Shown one piece after another: positions 4,987 through 6,723 of a DNA stretch of 6,723 nucleotides. The translations under genes and the position numbers were made by a program. The stretch is from Candidatus Sediminicultor sextus. Lineage in GTDB: Bacteria; Atribacterota; Phoenicimicrobiia; Phoenicimicrobiales; Phoenicimicrobiaceae. The first letter of the stretch is position 1, and each line of letters starts with the position of its first letter. The notes under the pieces are model-generated. The model was not told the DNA's origin, made no database searches, and was given only the letters and a program-made list of their open reading frames with translations. The DNA lies in the NCBI GenBank assembly GCA_014894735.1, contig JADBKX010000082.1, positions 1 to 6,723 on the forward strand, written 5' to 3'.

Positions 4987-6723
4987 CTGTAAATCTAATT
5001 TTATATGCAGCTCTTTTAATTGTTTTTGATCTACTTCAGATGGAGCATCAGTTAAAAGACAGGTAGCCTTTTGGGTCTTGGGAAAGGCGATTACTTCTCT
5101 TATTGAGGAAGCTCCGGCTAAAAGCATAACCATCCTATCCAAACCAAAAGCAATCCCCCCATGTGGTGGTGCTCCATATTTTAAAGCTTGCAATAAGAAG
5201 CCGAATTTTTCTTCAGCTTTTTTATTATCTATCCCTAATAATTTAAAAATTATTTTTTGAAGGTCTGTATTATGTATTCTGATGCTCCCTCCCCCGATTT
5301 CGTTTCCGTTAAGCACTAAATCATATGCTTTTGAACGCACTTTTAAGGGATTAGTTTCTAATAATTCAATATCTTCGTCAACGGGTGCTGTAAAAGGATG
5401 ATGAACTGATTCATATCTCTTTTCCTCCGGGTTATACTCTAACAAAGGGAAATTTGTAACCCAGAGAAAATTAAATTCCTTTTTATCCTGATTAATAAGG
5501 TTTAAATCGTTCGCTAATTTTATTCTTAAATTTCCTAATGCTCCATAAACTACTTCCTTTTGGTCAGCAACAATTAGGATAAGATCTCCTGAGTTAGCAT
5601 TAGTTTCAAGTTTAACTTTTTCTATCTCGTCAGAAGAAAGAAATTTGGTTATGGAAGATTGAAAATCTTTTCCTTCTTTAATTTTTATATATGATAGTCC
5701 TTTTGCACCAAATGAAGTAATAAATAATTGTAATTCATCAAGTTTCTTTCGGGAAAACTCCTCATCACTTTCAACTTTTATAGCACATATTTCCCCTTTA
5801 TTTTGAATCACTTCTCCAAATACCTTGAAAGAACTTTTTTGAAATATTTCAGTTAAATTTATTATCTCCATCCCAAATCTTAAGTCTGGTTTATCTGCTC
5901 CATATCTGGAAATTGCTTCTTGATAATCCATTTTACTAAAAGGTATTTTTATTTTGATATTAAACAATTTATTAAATATATAAGCAAACATTTTCTCTAC
6001 TAAATTGAATATATCATCTCTATCAACAAAAGACATTTCCATATCAAGCTGAGTGAATTCTGGTGCTCGGTCAGCTCTTAAATCTTCATCACGAAAACAT
6101 CTTACTATCTGGTAGTATTTTTCAAATCCTGCAACCATTAATAATTGTTTAAATAATTGAGGAGATTGAGGCAGAGCATAAAATTTACCCGGATTCACTC
6201 TACTGGGAACTATATAATCTCTTGCTCCTTCTGGTGTACTCTTAGTTAAAAAAGGCGTTTCTATATCTAAAAAATTTTCACTATTTAAGTAATTTCTAAT
6301 TTCCATACAAGTTTGATGCCGTAAATGTAAATTTCTTTGCATCTTTGACTGTCTTAAATCCAGATATCTATATTTTAACCTTAAATTATCATTTATTTCT
6401 ATCTTATCATCTATATTAAAAGGCAGGGTGTCAGAAGCGTTTAATATTTTTACCTGCCTGGCTTTGATTTCGATCTCTCCGGTAGGCATATTAGGATTTT
6501 TTGAACCAGCTAAACGAGAAATAACCTTCCCTTTAACTGCAAGCACATACTCATTTTTGATGATATGGGCTTTTTCATGTGCTACAGCAGAATCTTCCGG
6601 ATCAAAAACAATTTGTGTTATCCCTTCGCGGTCTCTTAAATCAATAAAGATCAAACCGCCATGATCTCTTCTGCTCTGGGCCCAACCCATTAAGATTACT
6701 TCTTTTCCTGTATCATTTTTCCT
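4984..6723 (-). CDS. aspS: Aspartyl-tRNA synthetase, bacterial type (5' end outside the window)
   Basis: Class IIb synthetase that attaches aspartate to tRNA in the cytoplasm. The frame is open to the right edge: 11 codons (RKNDTGKEVIL) precede the Met at 6690, and family comparison suggests about 15 more residues are missing, so that Met is internal. Numbered from it: OB-fold anticodon-binding domain 1-85; motif 1 region with STPEGARDY (151-159); motif 2 FRDEDLRADRAPEFTQLD (199-216); the bacterial GAD insertion about 280-400; motif 3 GGIAFGLDRMVML with Arg519 (511-523); and the usual C-terminus KELHIKLDLQ. All catalytic motifs are intact. H10 in RRDHGG and G62 in AGSKNPN match, as I recall, residues of non-discriminating AspRS that also charge tRNA-Asn; E. 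coli has RRDLGS and a Lys at the second place. The stop codon TGA coincides with the edge of a palindromic repeat. Confidence 0.96.
   Translation of the reverse strand, partial: RKNDTGKEVILMGWAQSRRDHGGLIFIDLRDREGITQIVFDPEDSAVAHEKAHIIKNEYVLAVKGKVISRLAGSKNPNMPTGEIEIKARQVKILNASDTLPFNIDDKIEINDNLRLKYRYLDLRQSKMQRNLHLRHQTCMEIRNYLNSENFLDIETPFLTKSTPEGARDYIVPSRVNPGKFYALPQSPQLFKQLLMVAGFEKYYQIVRCFRDEDLRADRAPEFTQLDMEMSFVDRDDIFNLVEKMFAYIFNKLFNIKIKIPFSKMDYQEAISRYGADKPDLRFGMEIINLTEIFQKSSFKVFGEVIQNKGEICAIKVESDEEFSRKKLDELQLFITSFGAKGLSYIKIKEGKDFQSSITKFLSSDEIEKVKLETNANSGDLILIVADQKEVVYGALGNLRIKLANDLNLINQDKKEFNFLWVTNFPLLEYNPEEKRYESVHHPFTAPVDEDIELLETNPLKVRSKAYDLVLNGNEIGGGSIRIHNTDLQKIIFKLLGIDNKKAEEKFGFLLQALKYGAPPHGGIAFGLDRMVMLLAGASSIREVIAFPKTQKATCLLTDAPSEVDQKQLKELHIKLDLQ

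Noticed and set aside
4984..6690. Met at 6690 as the aspS start
   Set aside because: The frame continues open to the window edge, and the preceding residues (GKEVIL before MGW) match the normal interior of bacterial AspRS.

Overview
The window is an AT-rich (about one third G+C by eye) bacterial chromosome segment. All four protein genes and the one RNA gene lie on the minus strand. From right to left, in the direction of transcription, they are: aspS (aspartyl-tRNA synthetase, 5' end cut by the window edge), a 6S RNA gene (ssrS), ygfA/fau (5-formyltetrahydrofolate cyclo-ligase), an rpsA-like gene with seven S1 domains, and a pilB/gspE-type secretion or pilus ATPase. This is a housekeeping region. 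No phage, IS, CRISPR or defence genes are visible.

The organism cannot be fixed from these genes. Low G+C, the type IV pilus/type II secretion ATPase, a predicted non-discriminating AspRS, and intergenic DNA full of 7-bp repeats plus a CATTGCGAG-type palindrome suggest an uncultivated, probably anaerobic lineage. An Atribacterota-like or other candidate-phylum bacterium would fit, but this is a weak inference.

Layout. 18-1733 pilB and 1769-3757 rpsA are 35 nt apart and probably form one operon. 3758-3886 is a gap filled by an array of in-phase heptamers (3781-3899), which runs into the ygfA stop codon. ygfA (3887-4459) has a near-perfect sigma-70-type promoter so close to its ATG that the mRNA should be leaderless. 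The 524-nt stretch 4460-4983 has no protein gene. It holds the ygfA promoter, a purine-rich degenerate repeat, 6S RNA (about 4580-4810, with its own promoter at 4834-4862), a second heptamer array, and a palindromic element touching the aspS stop codon that may act as the aspS terminator.

How it fits together. AspRS, S1 and 6S RNA all serve gene expression (tRNA charging, mRNA recruitment to the ribosome, RNA polymerase control). YgfA serves folate one-carbon metabolism and sits next to 6S RNA, as in proteobacteria. PilB is functionally separate but seems to be co-transcribed with S1. The most notable points are the aspS-6S-ygfA arrangement, the seven-domain S1 protein, and the heptamer repeat family that occupies gene ends.
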